Positions 33,863 to 47,137 of a stretch of DNA of 64,000 bases are shown piece after piece. A program made the position numbers and the translations under genes. Under the pieces are notes generated by a model, which searched no databases, was not told the origin of the DNA, and was given only the letters and a program-made list of their open reading frames with translations. The DNA comes from Cordia subcordata (taxonomy: Eukaryota; Streptophyta; Magnoliopsida; Boraginales; Cordiaceae). The stretch's first letter is position 1; every line of letters begins with the position of its first letter. The DNA lies in assembly GCA_028554755.1 (NCBI GenBank), contig JAPTOF010000019.1:9241001-9305000 (forward strand), read 5' to 3'.

Positions 33863-34881
33863 ATTGAGCAGTGCACCATGCATTTTTGGGCGTATTATAA
33901 TATGGGTGCACCATAGAATTTGTGTGCTTTCAAATTTATAGTCTAATTTATATTTATTATTGTCCTTTTCACATTATATTATATAAATACTAATAGGTCT
34001 TTCCATATTAAGTTTCTTCTCACAATGTTATAAGAGAAAATTTTAGTTATTCACATGATTACAAATTATCTTAGCCCACTTTGCGCTTGTTGTAGACAGG
34101 ATGAATTGGAGTGTAGAGAAAGACAGAAAGAGAGACAAGTGACTTGTTTAGATTGGCTTTTTTCAGAAGTATTTTTCTATAACTTTTTTAAAAACATTCT
34201 TTTGAAGAGCTAAAATTTTGGTTGTTGAAAAAAATTGAATTTGAGTTTTTTTAGAGTTTCGATTTTATTTTAGTAGAAAAATCAAATGCTTATTGTATAC
34301 GGGAGAAAGACATATAGATCCCTTAACTATATACTTAATCCCAAACAGGCCCTCTAACTTTTTATAGTCCATTGAGCAGTGCACCATGCATTTTTGGGTG
34401 TATCATAATATGGGTGCACCATAGAATTTGTGTGCTTTCAAATTTCTAGTCTAATTTATACTTATTATTTTCCTTTTTACATTATATTATATAAATATTA
34501 ATAGGTCTTTCCATATTAAGTTTCTTCTCACATTGTTATAAGAGAAAATTTTTAATTATTCACATGATCACAAATTATCTTAGCCCGCTTTGAGCTTGTT
34601 GTAAAGGGGACGAGTTGGAGTGCAGAGAGAGATAGAAAGAGAGATAGGTGACTTGTTTAGATTAGCTTTTTTTTAGAAGTATTTTTCTATAACTTTTTTA
34701 AAAACATTCTTTTGAAGAGCTAAAAGTTGGTTCTTGAAAAAAAAATTGAATTTGAGTTTTTTTAGAGTTTTGATTTTATTTTATTAGTCAAATCAAATGC
34801 TTATTGTCTATGGGAGAAAGACATACAGGTCCCTTAACTATATACTTAATCCCAAACAGGTCCTCTAACTTTTTATAATCA
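33863..34881. repeat. Tandem duplication of a 508-bp unit
   Basis: 33863-34370 and 34371-34881 align throughout, both starting ATTGAGCAGTGCACCATGCA and ending CCCAAACAGG(C/T)CCTCTAAC. The unit contains the first part of the TIR element described next. Confidence 0.9.
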
Positions 34882-35680
34882 ATTGGGAGGTCCTTCTAAT
34901 TAATACCATTAGTGAATTAACCGTCAATGCATTGACTTTCTTATAAAATCAAAAATAGCCACATTAATAGTCATACTTTCCAATTGGCATGTAACCTTTA
35001 TATTTGACACTTTGGTGGAGACGTTTTTGCATGTATGTGCATTTCTTTTGCCAACATGATCCCAATAAATATTTTTCATTGCTTAAAAATTAAAAATTTA
35101 AAAATTAATAATTCAAAAATAAAAATAAAAATTAAGAAAATTTTAAAAATCAAATTTAAAATATAAAAATTAAAAATTAAGATTTTGTGTTCATTAATTT
35201 TTAACTTTTTTAATTTTTACTTTTTAATCTCTTAACCTCTTGAAAACTTAATCTAGTAATCTTTTGATTTTTTTAATTTTGTAATTTTTTAATATTCAAG
35301 TTTTACTTTTCATTTCTTTAATTTTTATGTTTTATGTTTAATTTTAATATTTTTAATTTAAAAATTTTGAATTTTGAATTTTGAATTTTTAATCTTTAAG
35401 CAATGGAAAAAAATTTAATGTGATCACGTTTGCAAAAGAAATAAAAAAAAATAGGCAAAAATGTGTTCAACAAGGTATAAGATATAAAGGTTATACGCCA
35501 ATTGGAAAATATGACTATTAATGTGAGGGTATTTTTGGTTTTTTAACAAAGTCAATGCATTGGCGGTTATGTTTTGCTAACATTGTTAATTTGAAAGATG
35601 CTCGAATAAATTTTAAAAGGTTGAGAACCTGTTTGGGATTAAGCATATAGTTGAGGGACATGTATGTCTTTCTCCCTCCA
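34812..35680. mobile_element. TIR element, non-coding, about 870 bp
   Basis: GGGAGAAAGACATACAGGTC with CTTAATCCCAAACAGGT at the left is inverted at 35600-35680. Inverted similarity extends inward about 200 bp (CCAATTGGCATGTAACC against GGTTATACGCCAATTGG). The AT-rich core (35090-35400) has no ORF. Confidence 0.75.
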
Positions 35681-37133
35681 AAAATGTGTTTTTTATTGAA
35701 AAAAGTACTTTTAAAAAAAATAATCCAAACAAAACCAATATATGCAACTTTAATTAAAATATTTAGTAGCTCATGTAAAATGGTTAAATACCATAAAGAA
35801 TTAAAAAGAAAAAAGAGGAAAAAAATGATTAATTCTGTTAGTTCTCATTGTCTAAGTGGGTGGTAGCTTTGTTTTTTCTCTTTTCTTTTTGGAAAAATGA
35901 CATTTCTTTTGAGAATTCAAGGTTCCTATGCTCAAAAAGCTTGAATCGCTTGCAATAGTGCGCCAGTACATGCGATACGCCCATCCTCATAGTATTTGGT
36001 TGCTTTAAACATGATAGTGCTTAAACATTGCTTTAATTTTTACTTCACCTAAAAGTTTGCTTGTGTTTAATTTGGTAGCCAATGCATAGTTAGAGATTGA
36101 TGGGTACTTGCCTTGATTTCTTTTTGTGGTGAAATTATGAAATAAAAGTAGTTGCCTTGGATTGAGGATGCCAAGGTTAAGGATTAGCTCGTGCTCAAAG
36201 TATGGCGAAATCTGGAATTCTTGTTCCTATTATTGAAAGAAAAGGAAAAAAAAAAAGGCACAACAAGAAAAAAAGTTTTTTGACTCCTCTGGTCAACCAA
36301 AAAAGGGACCACGAGCAGAGCTAGTAGCCATTGAGAATTGTGACCAACTGAGTAACTGGTTATATTCATCATAAATGTTTGTCCTTGCGCCAAAAGGTTG
36401 AGTGGCATTTTAGGCAAGCCATGTATTATGTTATTGAATTGTGTTATAATTTATAAAGTGAATGAATTGAGTGAACTGATCTACTGGCTACTTAATACTT
36501 GGTACGAACTTGTCTTTTTGAGGAAAAATTGCACATCATGGAAAGTGCTTTTGATTTCTCTTCTATGTATTGGTATAACATCACTTGGGCTATTAATTTG
36601 TGTGTGTTTAAATTGGTGCAAGGTTCATTTACCTAGTGTTCAGGTGCTATTAAGGTGGCTAATACTTGTGGTGGTACTTGCTTTGTCATACTAAAAATTG
36701 GCTTACTTTTGCCTTTTTCTTTAGGTCTATATGAGTTGCGGTAGATGAAGATTTTGATGAATTTGTTCTTGAGTTTGCATTGAGAGGAGGTTGAGATACA
36801 TTTGAAGTTAAGGTGGAGTCCTGGTGAATTAAAAGTTTGATTGTGTTTTAGAAAAAAATTGAGTCATGCTTGAGATAAATGATAGGTTTTGCTTGAGAAG
36901 TATTATGCTTGAGATTAGTTAGCTTTTGAATGAGTTGTGTTTAAGTTTAAGATGAAATTTTGGATTGATTTGGGCTTTGGATTGAATGCTAGGAATCTTA
37001 GTAGTGCTTAATGTTGGTGAAAGTTGTGTTTTTTATCAATAAGCATGTTTGACGTAGCTTTACATGAAGTCTGATTTTTAATCTTGAACTGTGTTCATGC
37101 TTGAGGGCAAGCATGGTCCAAGTGTGAGAAATT
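35681..37133 (+). other. Probable 3' internal region of a Ty3/gypsy element
   Basis: Ends with CTTGAGGGCAAGCATGGTCC and AAGTGTGAGAAATT, the text that commonly precedes the 3' LTR in plant gypsy elements (polypurine-tract position). No readable polymerase remains and the left limit is uncertain. Confidence 0.4.
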
Positions 37134-38504
37134 TGATAAATCCAAAATATCCAATGAATTCGTGATGATTTGTGTTCAAATATTGGATTTGATGCTTCGT
37201 AATTGCTATTATTTCGGCATCTTGGTATGCTTAAGCTTGGAGGAAATGAAAGAAGTGAAATATATGGATTCAAGAAGCTATTGGACATGAATGAAGCTAT
37301 TGATTGATGCTGCCAAGTTAGAAGTGCCTTCGCTCAGGGATCTGCACGAGAATTAAACAAGAATTAGGGTTTGAAAATATTTTTGAGCGTTTCTTGGAAG
37401 AAAAGTGTTGACCAAAAATATGTATTGAGTCCTAGAAGGCAAGGAATTAACTTGGTTGGCTTATTTTTGCCAAGTATTTTATTTTAGGATAATTTTCTTT
37501 TATATAGTATTCCTCTTAACATCCAAGAAGACAATCTAGCTTTCATCTAGACATTATTCATTTATTTTCCAGCTTTATTATTTCTTCTTAGGCGCCCCAT
37601 ACAAATTGCGGATTGTTCAATAATTGTTTTTAGCTAGGGATGAATTGAAATTTATGATTCTACAAAATCCATGAGATCTAACTGATTTTAGATTCTCGTA
37701 TTTATTTGGTATTTATATATTTTTTACTTTAAGAATTAATAATGTTGTGTGATTATGCAATTTTGGTACCGATTGTTCAATTGCTAAGTGGTAGGTAGTC
37801 AATCAAAATAATTTCCCCAGTTAATCTAAAATAATGGTAACCCAATTTTTTTTTGGTGAAAATATATAATCTAACTAAACAATTTCCGCAAGAGAATTGA
37901 TTTTTAGGATCGAGTCCTTCTAGATCTTGTCATGCTACCTATAGATAGACCTTGCCAGCGATTCAAGGGTTAGACCATCTAATAGGTAAGGGAAATAACT
38001 GGGGAGAAATCGCGGAGATTTCAAACCATTATAAATGCTAAAATGAAGGATGAGTTTGTTAGGCCATGCCAACGACTATAACCAGTTTATCAAGTTCGAC
38101 AAGAGTTATCCTTACATCTAGGATTAGATTTGTGGGCCTAAACAGAGATTCAGACCCTAGGCTAGGCTTTAGAACCATTGAAATCTAATTTTAATTTCTT
38201 TTCCCATTTTTTATTGAATATTCCTTTTCCATCGTTGAAATCAGATTCACTGTTTCTTGAGTTTTAGTTGTTATGTCCTTAGGTGTGCCCATGTCTAAGG
38301 AACTATTGATTTTCCAGATTTATATATTTCTAGTTTTAATTGCTTAATCCTCCACCCATTTCCCATATTTCACTTGTTTTCCTCGATTTGGTATAAAAAG
38401 TATATTTTATAAACCAATCCCTGTAGGTTTAACCCTTCTCACCACTATCACAATCGTGAGGTAAGAACAACAATTTTATTTTTTGGTGGATTTGGCACCC
38501 ATCA
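37134..38504 (+). mobile_element. Ty3/gypsy-type LTR
   Basis: Runs from TGATAAATCC to GGCACCCATCA, with TGAT..ATCA ends. It aligns, inverted, with 57700-59058, which is bounded by the same sequences. A 3' LTR by its preceding polypurine-like tract. Confidence 0.65.
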
Positions 38505-39402
38505 ATGTCCTCTGTTTTTCAGCCAGCACCAATTATATTCATCTATATGTGCTATAATAAACTTTATTCAATTATTATTTCCTTTTGTCAATTAAAAACC
38601 AAACAAAACATTCTCTTACTTTCTTATTCTTTAGGCATAATAAGTCGTGTCTTCAACTAGTAAGCAAAAAGTGAAGGAAAATGCTTCAAGCGTCAGAGAT
38701 AACACTAAAGTTCCTTTATGTGATCAAAGTGTTATACACGTGGGTTTGTCAATTCACCAACGATCAAAGAAAGAACTCGGTTGACATAGTGAAGATCTTC
38801 AAAATTCTTAAAGTGGTAAAATCTTTAGGTGGCGGGTTAGACTCAAGAAGAGTGTGAACCTCCTTAACGTTTGTGTTAGATCTCTTATGAATTACCACTA
38901 TCCTGTTCATTGATTGCAGATATGATTGTCTCTAGTATTCACTCGTTTTTTTACCAAGAACAAAAGAGAAAAACATTCATTAGTTTGCGTGATTCAATCT
39001 TTCATCATTGATTACTACAGAAATTTTTTTGTGGAAATTGTATGTTGAAATCATTTGCCAAATCCAGATCAGCCCTACGCCTTGTTGCACTATCTATCAA
39101 CGCAACATTTCACATTGTAGAATAAAATTCATCTATGCTAGGATGATATTACTAGCAAGATCTCTATTATACGTCTATCAAAAGACAATCTTGATATATG
39201 TATATGCTCATAAATAGTTAAATTCTAATTTCATCTAAAAGCTTTTAGCATTAAAACTATATGAAAAATGTAAAGAAACAATTGGCACAAACTGTTGCCG
39301 AATATCTTGTTATTTTATTCTATTCATCATTCATGAAAACAAAATGACATCACATGAATCGAGTTGACTCGATTGACTTTTGAAGAAAGTCTTGTGGGTT
39401 GA
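38505..39402. other. Intergenic stretch downstream of laccase pseudogene C
   Basis: Nothing recognisable; lies 3' of the minus-strand pseudogene. Confidence 0.4.
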
Positions 39403-42400
39403 TCACTTTTCACTTGCGGTATTGATCTTGAAATTGTTACATTTTGGAAGATCAAGAGGCGGCGGAGGCAAAGATGTTGAAGGAGTTGGTCCATTCTCAA
39501 CAACAAAAGCAGTTGCTAGACCCAGCGACATGTGGAATTCTAAGTGACAGTGCATTAACCAAACACCTATTGAAGACAAAATTTAATAATAATAATAATA
39601 ATAATGCTTGTAGGATAAAATGCATACATATTAAGAGCTTTTGGCATAATAGACCTGGAAGAATGCATTGTTTCATTCAACATAATAAGGCAACATTATA
39701 ACATAAGAAACTTCAATCTTAGACTTCTAAGACAGCACATATATTAAATTTAGCATCCCCTCTGACCTTATATTTTTAAAATGTAAATAATAAGCTTGAA
39801 AAGATTGTAGTTTATTCTATACATTTATTATATGAACAACGTAATAAATAAGCAACAAAGACTACTCCAATAATTTTAACTTTCGAAAGCATTTAAATTA
39901 TGTTTCTAATTTTTCTGAAAATTATATTCGTGGAATAACATTTATATTCAAGTACCTTTTCTCTAGGAAAAAAGGGACAATTAACTTAAAAATATTTGAA
40001 TTTGAGCTCTTTCTCCCAATCTTTAGAAAGGGTACAACAACTGGATCTTGATCTTTCCATTTAAAAAATAAAAGAAAAAATAAGAATCGATTAAAGGTAA
40101 AGATCATATCTAATAGATATAACTCGACTAACAATACATTGTTATCTGAATTAATGTGCTAAGTTTGAAAAACTAAATAATTGCCTTAATTTGTTGATTT
40201 TCACTGCTTCATCAACTTGGAATATAGCAGCTTCAACATGTCATCTAAATTGTAGAGCTAACCAACAATAGAACATAAAAGAAATTGTAAGCATGAAATT
40301 GTACCTAGATTATTTGCTCGAAATCTAATGACGACCCATCCTCCTGCTGGCACGGCCATGGTATTTCGTTGTTGTGGATTAACTAGATTGAATTTTTTTT
40401 CATCTTTTGTTGGATTGTAGTTTCCAAAACCTTGAGCCAAGATGTAAAAGTCAAAACCATGCAAGTGTATTGGATGATTTTTTGTTGTCACCAAAGCAGT
40501 ATTTTGTAACACAATCTCAATTGTGGTATTATACCGCAATTTCTTCACTTGTGTTGCTTCTTCTCCAATCCATATGAGGTCCTCGTTGAATTGATTTAGG
40601 GGATTTGTATAGTCAAACATAATAGGTGGTTCTTTAGGAAAATCAGTAGTATAAATTCCATCAACATTTTAAAAGAAGGCTTCTAGCGTGGACATCTTAT
40701 TAGGTAGTAGGAAGGACACATTATTCATGTTACCATATACTAATGCATCCATGATACCATGACATTTTGGTCTTCTATGTTTATGATAGGGGAAAAAGCC
40801 CAATTCTGCATTTATAAACATGTGTTCATCCACGGTTTGTGGGACTTGAACCCAAAAAGGCCCAGTTGTAAGTCCTTTTAAACTGGCGAAAAAGTTGTGG
40901 ATTGTTGAAACGTCATAAAAATCTGGTAATATAGGTAGTATTGGTACTGTCTTAGATGATAAAGGTGTGCCTTCATAGATAATAATCCCACTTGTTCCAT
41001 TATTAGTATTTTGGTACATGACCGAGGAATTATAGGTAACATAAGCTCTTGATACCATGTAGTATGAAGTTGGTGGTTGATCAACTTTGAGAAGCACATC
41101 AGTGGTCTGACCAGGAGCAACAACAACTATATCAGTGACATGTGGGTTTGTGTAGCAAGCATCGATGGCAACAACTGTCATTTTGTGATTTACTATCTTG
41201 AAAAAGACTATATTATTGAGTCCTGTATTAATAATGCGCAGGAGATATGTTTTCTCTTGTTTCACCCCTAGTGTATACGTACCTAGTAATATTTTACACA
41301 TCAAATATTAGTGAAATAATACCATTGAAATGCGTAATTAGTGAGCTTGCAACATATATTATACAAAAAAGCATGTGAATGGTACTTACTGTTTGAAGAA
41401 CATTGGTAGAAGTCACCTGGCTGGCCATTGAAAGTAAAAGCATCAGAGAGGAAAACTGTTTGATTTAGATTTGAAAATTGATAGTCGACCTCAACCATAT
41501 TGGTGTTCCACCACTCTCCTGTAATTATATATATGCAAAAAAAAATTTATCACAACCATTAATATAATTTTATGCATATTTTTCATTTCATTTGCTTTAT
41601 CTCTTTTGCCACAGGAAATTTCAGGTAGCATATCAAGGTGTCTCCCTTTCTGATAAGCAATAGAAATATATGACAAGTGTACAGTACTTGTAATGAGTGA
41701 CAGACATGTCATACTAGCACTTGCTCTACCAAGATTTAGTTAGGCAGCTATGTGATAGTTGGAATAAGCTATGATCTGTAACTATAAATAGCTATAGATT
41801 ACTATAGCTAAATAGAATGAATTAGTTACTCTCTCCAGATATTTTCTATCTTTTCTATTCTCTTTATGTTATCTCTAAATATGTCAACTCTAAGTTTAGC
41901 CTTTTTCTTCAAAATCGAGGAACTGTACACCAAATTACTTGTCCAAACACACCATAACACAATGGAAAAGTTGAAACAAAGCACAGGCACTTGGCAGAAA
42001 CTACACTAGCACTTCTATTTCAGGCTAATTTACGTTCCAAATTCTAGCTAGAAGCTATAGTAGTTGCAGATTATCTAATAAATAGATAACCCACTCCTAT
42101 TTTGTCCAACAAATCACCCTATGAAATGCTTTATAATCAGCAGCCAGACTACCACTCTCTTAAAGTGTATGGGTGTTTGTGCTATCCATGGTTGAGACCT
42201 TATTCATAACATAAACTTGATCAAAGGTCTCTTCCATGTGTGTTCCTAGGTCACTACCCTATTACAAAAGGCTACAAATGCCTAGGTTCTCACACTAATA
42301 GAGTTTATGTATCTAGGCAAGTGCAGTTTGTTAAGAATGTCTTTTTGTTTACCTCTTTCAAGTTCAAATCTCAATTCTACAATGTCTCAATTATCTTTCC

Positions 42401-42421
42401 TACTACTAATACTAGTACAGT

Positions 42422-42959
42422 TAGGAATGGAGCCAGAAAATTTTTTTACTAGTGTCAATATAAAAATATTTTATAAAAAAAAAAACTTAAATATTTTTTC
42501 ACAATACACATACTACAATTGACCTCGACGAGATCTCATATTTTGGAAGCACCGAATAATCGCTTCATTGTCAATGTTATCAAATATGTCCCTTTCAATG
42601 AAAGGAACCAAACAATCATTAATGGTTCTTCACGATATTCATAGCAGAAAATGCTCGCTTAACACTTGCAGTTGCAATTGTTGAAATCAATGTTAATTTG
42701 ATTAGCAAATAAATAGAAGGATACACCACATTTTTCTTTATCTCAACTAATTTCTCAACAAGATCACTAATCCCCTTAAGATTCTAAATTCACATTGAAT
42801 GAATATTAGTTATAAAGTTTGTGGTGTTTGACTTGATTAAACTAAACAAAAGACGTACTAGCAAAGACAAAAAGAAAGAAAAAGATGGGTCATGGGTAAG
42901 GGGTCCATAAATATTTTAGTGGGTCAATATATATTTTAGTGAGGTCAAGAAAAGTTTTT

Positions 42960-43004
<45 letters not shown>

Positions 43005-43064
43005 TTTTAATTTTCACTGGTATCAATTTGACACCATACACTTATACATATGGAGCTATCCCTG
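42422..43064 (-). mobile_element. hAT element relic nested in the copia integrase
   Basis: Termini TAGGAATGGAGCC and (inverted) CAGGGATAGCTCC. Flanking 8-mers AGTACAGT (42414-42421) and AGTAAAGT (43065-43072) match at seven of eight. On the minus strand a hAT C-terminal dimerisation segment is readable: VYPSIYLLIKLTLISTIATA, then SVKRAFSAMNIVKN (about 42790-42610). A (TA)n run lies near 42965-43000. Confidence 0.82.
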
Positions 43065-44308
43065 AGTAAAGTCCCAAAGTTACTTTAGCATAGTTCTCTC
43101 CCATTATCACTTTCTCAGAGTCCCTGTCTTGTTGAATCTCTAATTGGCCTAACATTTCCTTTTTTCAATTTCCTAGTGTTTGGTGGCCATAGTCCTGTTC
43201 TCATTTCCTCTTCCTCATATATCACAGTGCCTCTAAATACCTCCTTAGAATCTGAGCCGTAGATCAACCCTAACAATGCTAGCTCTTCTTTCTCATAATC
43301 ACACTAGATCTGATTCCTCCTCTCCTACACCTCTCAATCCACCTTTACCATCTCACTCTTAGTCACAGGGCTATGAAATTGCCATCTCATCATCTTCCAC
43401 ATCTGGTTCTCCTACTTTTAGTCACCCTATGCTTACAAGATAAAAAATTAGCAGCCTAAAACACCCTTGTACAATCTTCATTATCTCATTACAAAACTAC
43501 CTATTTGTGAACCTTTTACTTGTAAATAGGCTACTAGTTCTCCCTATTGGATTCAAGCTATCAGGGAAAAGTATAATGCTTTAATGAGACAACAGACTTA
43601 GATTCTTGCTCCCCTATCACATTCCAGGAATCCTATTAAATGTAAATGGGTGTTTAAGATCAAACACAATGCTAATGGCTCAATTTCAAGGTACAAAGTA
43701 AGATTGGTTGTAAAGTAATCTTATCAACAAGAGGGCTTGTAGTACACTAATACTTTTAGTACAATGATTAAGCCTCAAACTATAAGAATAGCCCTCAGTT
43801 TAGCAGTTTCCTGTAGGTGGTCTTTGAGGCAACTTGATGTCTATAATGCTTTTCTATATGGTTTTCTAACCATACATGGTTCAACCTCAAGGATTTGAGG
43901 ATGTTGCACATCCAGACTATGTGTGCAAGCTCGACAAGTCCTGTATGGATTAAAATAAGCTTCTATGGCTTGGTATCAGTTGCTAGCTACTTTCTTGCAA
44001 GGAGAAGGGTTTCACTATTGCAATTCAGACACTTCTTTATTTGTTTAAAAGTCTAGCAATTGCTCAAATATCTTAAAGGCACCTATTCCTAGGGTCTGCT
44101 TTGTATTCCAGGCTCACTTTAGCTGAATGCTTTCTCAAATTTAGACTAGGCCAGTGATCTTGTTGACAGGAAGTCAACAACTAGGTATTGTCTATTCTTG
44201 GGTCCCAATCTCATTTACTGGAGCTCCAAGAAGCAACCAATAGTAGCAAGGAGCTTCACAGAAGTTTAGTATAGGGCTATAACGCATACAACTATAGAAA
44301 TTAAATGG

Positions 44309-44390
44309 ATCACCTATATTCTTAAGGATCTAGGTATCACTGTTCCTATATCACCTATATTCTTAAGGATCTAGGTATCACTGTTCCTAT
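44309..44390. repeat. 41-bp direct tandem duplication in the copia relic
   Basis: 44309-44349 is repeated at once as 44350-44390 (CACCTATATTCTTAAGGATC, then TAGGTATCACTGTTCCTAT). Confidence 0.95.
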
Positions 44391-44964
44391 TCCTAAGCTG
44401 CATTGTGACAATATATCAACTTTAGCCTTGGCCAGTAGTCCTGTTTTCCGTGTCAAGACTAAGCACATTAAGATTGATTATCATTTTGTAAAGGAGCATG
44501 TGCTATCTAAGCATCTACAAGTCACTCACATTGCTATTAAGGACCAACTGGCTAATCTTCTCACAAGGCACTTGTCCAAGCCTAACTTCATCTATCTCAA
44601 GAACAAGCTTTCCTTGGGCTTTCCCTGCTTAGCTTGAGGGCGGGGAGGGGGGGGCTGATAAGCAATAAAACTGTAGGATAAGTGTATAGTACTTGCACAG
44701 TACTTTAGTATGTGATTGACATGTAATACTAACACCTGCTCTACCAAGAGTTAGTTAGGTAGTTATGTGAAGCTGGAATAAGCTATGATATGTAACTGTA
44801 AATAAATGTAAACTACCATAACTAAATAGAATTAATAAGTTACTCTCTCCCAATATTTTCTCTCCTCTCTATTCTCTTAACTTTCTGCTCCATCTTTCTT
44901 GTTAAGGAGAATTCCAATAGGTAAGAGTTGTCAAACTCTATTGTCTAATGACGTCCCACTTATC

Positions 44965-45112
44965 AAAGTCTGTAGACTAAAAGGTTCATTTTGAAAGTTA
45001 AGGAACTAAAATGCGACAAAGTCAATAGTCTAGAGATAAAAAGATTCATTTTGAAAGTCAGGAAACTAAAATACAACAAAATCAATAATCCAAGGACTAT
45101 TAGAGGAATAAA
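44965..45112. mobile_element. MITE-like remnant
   Basis: Two imperfect repeats (AAAAGGTTCATTTTGAAAGT; AAAAGATTCATTTTGAAAGT) with GGAACTAAAATGCGACAAAG text. It resembles the right side of the MITE at 46565-46810. Confidence 0.4.
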
Positions 45113-46480
45113 CCCAATTGTTTGGTTGAGCAAAAATTTCGGACACATCATGGCCGGTTTGGAAGTGTTTCTAGACGCAAATTTTTTTTTTTTGGAAAAC
45201 AGTAAAACATAAAAAATTGCTTGGCATGAGTTGTTTCTTATATGGTGGACTTGGAGTTAGTAATTTTTTTCTTTAATGTGAGAGAATCACCCAACAGGTG
45301 CAAAATCTTGTAAGAGCATGATAATCTTTTTATTGTAGCATTTCTTTTCTCTCTTCCCAAATAGCCAAACATAGGAGCGCACGCAAAATGTGTACATATT
45401 TTCCCCAAATTTTAGTGCAACCCTAACAATGAGGACCAAAAGGGCTAACAAAATGAAAGAATTCTATTCTACTAATAAAAGTCTAAAATGCATGCACCCA
45501 AAGGTTGTCAGTTGGTAGCCGGGCTCTGTTGGATATATTGGTGGTCGAGTTTCCTCAGTTGGATTTTTTTTATAGCAAAAAAAAAAATAAAAATAAAGGT
45601 CTAAGATGAAAGCATTGTAAATAATAAATGTGTAGATTTTGCACCATAATAAACGAGTTATAAACCCTAAACCCTTTATCCAACAAAAGAAATGACTACA
45701 AAATTTTCTATGTTACTGTTTTCCACAAGAGAAGAGATTACCAATGTATACTAATACGGTATGGTGACTTGTTCAACACATGGACTACAATAGTATCTCC
45801 CTCGTGTGCATATTTGGTAGGACCTGGAAATTTTCCATTTACTGTAATAATCTCTTGTTCTATACAAAGTCGATGAACAGTCAAGTTTTGCACCTGCAAA
45901 AATCAAAAGACCAAAATTACTGTGTGATTCGAAAGATCTTTGTATTAAATTACTTTTCATTTGCTACTTTTAAAAGGACCAATAGAATCTTTATTAGAAA
46001 ATTATCTAGAAAGAGAAGGGGACTGCTTTATGGTTTCCTATTTAAAGTTCTGTAAATTGTCATTTCAATAAATAGTAGCAACGTACCCAACTTACTGTAG
46101 AAATTTTGAGAATCACAGTGTTGAAAATTAGTACACAAAATCTTAACGAATGTAAAAGAAATAATATTCAGAAGTAATTTATATGGAACTTATAACGCGC
46201 ATATTCATCGGCTTTTGGATAACTAGCATATGACCTTGTAAATAGCCTTCGTCTACAATGCAAGACATCTACCAATTGTGATGAGCTTTTCTAGAAATTG
46301 TGACTAAATTATTTCGATTTAATACCTGAAATGTGTGTTCCACAACTTTAGCAGAAACACATCCAGAAGCTACAAGAAAAAGTAAGGCGCAAACGAGCAA
46401 GACCATAAAACTTTCCATTTTCAAACTAGAAAGATTCCGCAAGTTGCAAAGAAATCGACAGAGCAAAAACACTGACCTGG

Positions 46481-46488
46481 CATTTATA
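46481..46488 (-). promoter_or_regulatory. TATA box of laccase pseudogene C
   Basis: TATAAATG on the minus strand, 70 bp upstream of the ATG, inside CCTTCGCCCTATAAATGCC. This matches the TATA context of laccases A and E. Confidence 0.65.
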
Positions 46489-46564
46489 GGGCGAAGGAAT
46501 CCCAGCAATCTTTTGAACAATTGAATTAATGGTCAGAAAAAGGAATACACATGCAATACACATA

Positions 46565-46810
46565 CTTTAATAATCTTTAAACTATTGATTTTGTTACATT
46601 TTAATTTTTTAACTTTGAAATAAATCTTTTAATCTTCGAACCTCTAAAATGAACCTTTTTTAAGAAAAAAAATATCCCATTTATCAAAGTCCATAAACTA
46701 ACAACGTGTTATTTATTAAAATCTAGGGACTAAAATATTTATTTTAAAAAAAAGAACTAAAATACAATAAAGTCAATAACACAAAAACTATTAAACAATA
46801 AACCTTTGAT
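46565..46810. mobile_element. MITE upstream of laccase pseudogene C
   Basis: Left CTTTAAACTATTGATTTTG with CATTTTAATTTTTTAACTTT is mirrored by right GAACTAAAATACAATAAAGT and ACTATTAAACAATAAA. Non-coding. Confidence 0.6.
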
Positions 46811-47137
46811 TTAAATAATTAATTGTATCTTATTGTTTTTCAACAATCGACTCACATGCTCTTGGTTTTCAATTTTTTTAGTTTATGTGTAATTTATTAA
46901 TTGATCGAGTTTTTTTTTTCCCTTTTTTGCATGAACCAATAGGTTTTATCTATTTGTACTCGTAAAAAAACTTAGTTCTATTCGGCCTAATCATTTTTCC
47001 CCAATTTGCAATTCTTCAAAGTGTATCTTCAATGGTAAATCGCGCGGGGCAGCATTATCCAGCCAAACTTTTTCTAGATGACCAATTGTGACCGCTTGAA
47101 TCTTGATGCCCTTGTCTGAGCGCACGCCCTCATTATG

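Larger units (their letters stand above)
41651..44898 (+). mobile_element. Ty1/copia retrotransposon relic in pseudogene C intron
   Basis: Two diverged LTRs, about 41651-41880 and 44656-44893, both begin TGATAAGCAATA. A G-rich polypurine tract (GGGCGGGGAGGGGGGGG) precedes the second. CTTTC occurs before the first (41646-41650) and after the second (44894-44898), a possible target duplication. Inside, on the + strand, are integrase C-terminal text (NKSPYEMLYNQQPDY, LKVYGCLCYPWLRPY, PCVFLGHYP) at 42086-42350, reverse transcriptase ([32 protein letters not shown]) at 43560-44040, and RNase H tail (HLQVTHIAIKDQLANLLTRH) at 44428-44637. Many stops and a large gag/pol deletion make it dead. Confidence 0.85.
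39403..46418 (-). pseudogene. Laccase pseudogene C (exon 3 missing, exon 5 nonsense)
   Basis: Minus-strand exons: 1, 46418-46326 (MESFMVLLVCALLFLVASGC..., signal peptide); 2, 45893-45742 (152 bp, to SIHW); 4, 41518-41390 (129 bp, GEWWNTNMVEVDY); 5, 41282-40305 (978 bp); 6, 39566-39403 ([20 protein letters not shown] to a TGA). Splice sites are intact. Exon 3 (245 bp, HWHG and WWHAH) is absent from the 4.2-kb gap, which holds a copia element. Because 245 is not a multiple of three, skipping it shifts the frame. Exon 5 also has an in-frame TAA at 40671-40669, where laccase A has an Asn codon. Copper sites L3 (HPIHLHG) and L4 remain but cannot make a laccase. Similar in structure to laccase A but clearly a separate paralogue. 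Confidence 0.93.
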
